Source: a bacterium (lineage in GTDB: Bacteria; Pseudomonadota; Gammaproteobacteria; Berkiellales; Berkiellaceae). From it: DNA of 5,284 bases. The notes below the pieces were generated by a model. It did no database searches. It had not been told where the DNA came from and worked only from the letters and a program-made list of their open reading frames with translations. This document shows positions 4,834 through 5,284 of the stretch, one piece after another. The stretch lies in the NCBI GenBank assembly GCA_009927065.1, contig RFNU01000048.1:1-5284 (forward strand), in the 5' to 3' direction. A program made the position numbers and the translations under genes. Each line of letters opens with the position of its first letter. Positions within the stretch are counted from its first letter, which is position 1.

Positions 4834-5127
4834 ATGGAAGAAAATCAAGTTCCTGCCAGCGTGCCTTCACGGCCCATGCCCTTAATGGAAGACTACGGAA
4901 CGCCTGAAAACCTGGAGCAACTTAAGGCACAGGCTCGCATGCAAGCTATGCAAGCAGCAAGGGCACAGTTACCCCCACCTGGACGAGTTGTTTACGTACG
5001 ACGAAATCTAACTGTTGCTGAACTTATTGTTGTATTTGTAATTTCCTGTGGTCTTGTTCTAGGTATCCAGGGAACCTGGCACCTTGTTAACAACCTTCCT
5101 CGCATTGAAGTTAAGTGGAGTAAGTAA
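4834..5127 (+). CDS. single-pass membrane protein, phage hypothetical
   Basis: Taken from the ATG at 4834 this is 97 residues; a TTG at 4825 would add MSH. The N-terminal half is soluble with a Pro-rich opening, a Gln/Ala/Met-rich helix (LEQLKAQARMQAMQAARAQL, about 27-46) and PPPG. A basic stretch RVVYVRRN then leads into one hydrophobic helix at about 62-81 (AELIVVFVISCGLVLGIQ). About 16 residues follow, ending basic (VKWSK). Arg before the helix predicts the N-terminus in the cytoplasm and the C-terminus outside. It may be a cyanophage membrane or virion-associated protein, and a holin-like or spanin-like role is conceivable but unsupported. It is 42 bp before the tail-type gene on the same strand. 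Confidence 0.75.
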   Translation: MEENQVPASVPSRPMPLMEDYGTPENLEQLKAQARMQAMQAARAQLPPPGRVVYVRRNLTVAELIVVFVISCGLVLGIQGTWHLVNNLPRIEVKWSK

Positions 5128-5133
5128 AAAGGA

Positions 5134-5152
5134 CCTATAATTAAAATAGGAG
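5134..5152 (+). promoter_or_regulatory. candidate promoter/hairpin upstream of the tail-type gene
   Basis: An exact TATAAT occurs at 5136-5141, inside a small inverted repeat CCTAT (5134-5138) / ATAGG (5146-5150) with a 7-base loop. AGGAG follows at 5148-5152, but it is 17 bases before the ATG at 5170, too far for a standard Shine-Dalgarno. No good -35 is visible. The site could be a phage late promoter or a weak leader hairpin. Confidence 0.35.
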
Positions 5153-5169
5153 TATTTGTTATTTAATAG

Positions 5170-5284
5170 ATGGCTAACAGAAGGATATCCGAACTTCCTT
5201 TATTAGATGGTACGCAGGTAGCAGAACAGGATCTGTTTACCATGGTCCATGTTGTTGAAGTTGACCCAACATTAAAAAATAAAA
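5170..5284 (+). CDS. tail-fibre/baseplate-type structural protein, N-terminus (partial)
   Basis: An ATG at 5170 opens a frame that stays open to the window edge (38 codons). It begins MANRRISELPLLDGTQVAEQ and continues DLFTMVHVVEVDPTLKNK. The pattern K/R-I-S/T-E-L-P, then a short Gly segment, D-L-x-x-V and T-x-K is a common N-terminus of tail-fibre and other virion structural proteins in cyanophages and other phages, usually the part that attaches to the tail or repeats along the fibre. The rest is missing, so the exact role is unknown. Position after a rightward membrane-protein gene fits a late structural region. Confidence 0.72.
   Translation, partial: MANRRISELPLLDGTQVAEQDLFTMVHVVEVDPTLKNK

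Noticed and set aside
4834..5127. Holin assignment for the membrane protein
   Set aside because: One transmembrane helix and a charged tail are compatible with some holins, but a long soluble N-terminal half and distance from the lysozyme give no real support.

Overview
The window looks like part of a tailed cyanophage genome (Caudoviricetes), roughly 40% GC by eye. Three things point this way. Phage structural and lysis genes lie at both ends: the 3' end of a gene with a phage-type basic/Cys tail, a GH24 endolysin, and the N-terminus of a tail-fibre-like protein. The leftward genes are typical phage DNA-metabolism functions: dCTP deaminase, a divergent Dam-family protein and DUF3310. A small protein resembling NblA, the phycobilisome-degradation adaptor, suggests a phycobilisome-containing cyanobacterial host. 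I see no tRNA, rRNA, CRISPR array, insertion sequence or convincing intrinsic terminator.

Layout. Bases 1-1146 are rightward: structural-gene 3' end, lysozyme, NblA-like gene. Bases 1134-1720 are leftward: a DUF3310 gene and an upstream hypothetical gene that overlap by 178 bp in different frames. Bases 1753-2118 hold one rightward hypothetical gene. Bases 2104-4780 form a tight leftward operon, in transcription order: HTH protein, two unknown proteins, Dam-like gene, dCTP deaminase, small helical protein. From about 4834 transcription is rightward again, with a one-helix membrane protein and the start of a tail-type structural gene that runs off the window. Strand changes four times in 5.3 kb. 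Both convergent junctions have stop regions overlapping by 13-15 bp, and both divergent gaps are only about 30-55 bp.

The leftward operon appears to be a DNA-precursor and DNA-modification cassette set among rightward late genes. The HTH protein at its head is a natural candidate regulator. dCTP deaminase would feed dUTP towards thymidylate. The Dam-like protein has lost the usual catalytic N/D-P-P-Y motif (it reads FPPSG), so its activity is doubtful.

The most notable observations are broken or unusual 5' ends. The dcd gene has a recognisable N-terminus in another frame, separated by an apparent one-base deletion beside a TAG. The Dam-like gene has its ATGA-coupled start and first 16 codons cut off by an in-frame TAG. 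The DUF3310 gene is either overprinted on its neighbour or in need of a frameshift. Sequencing error, gene decay and recoding cannot be told apart from one sequence.
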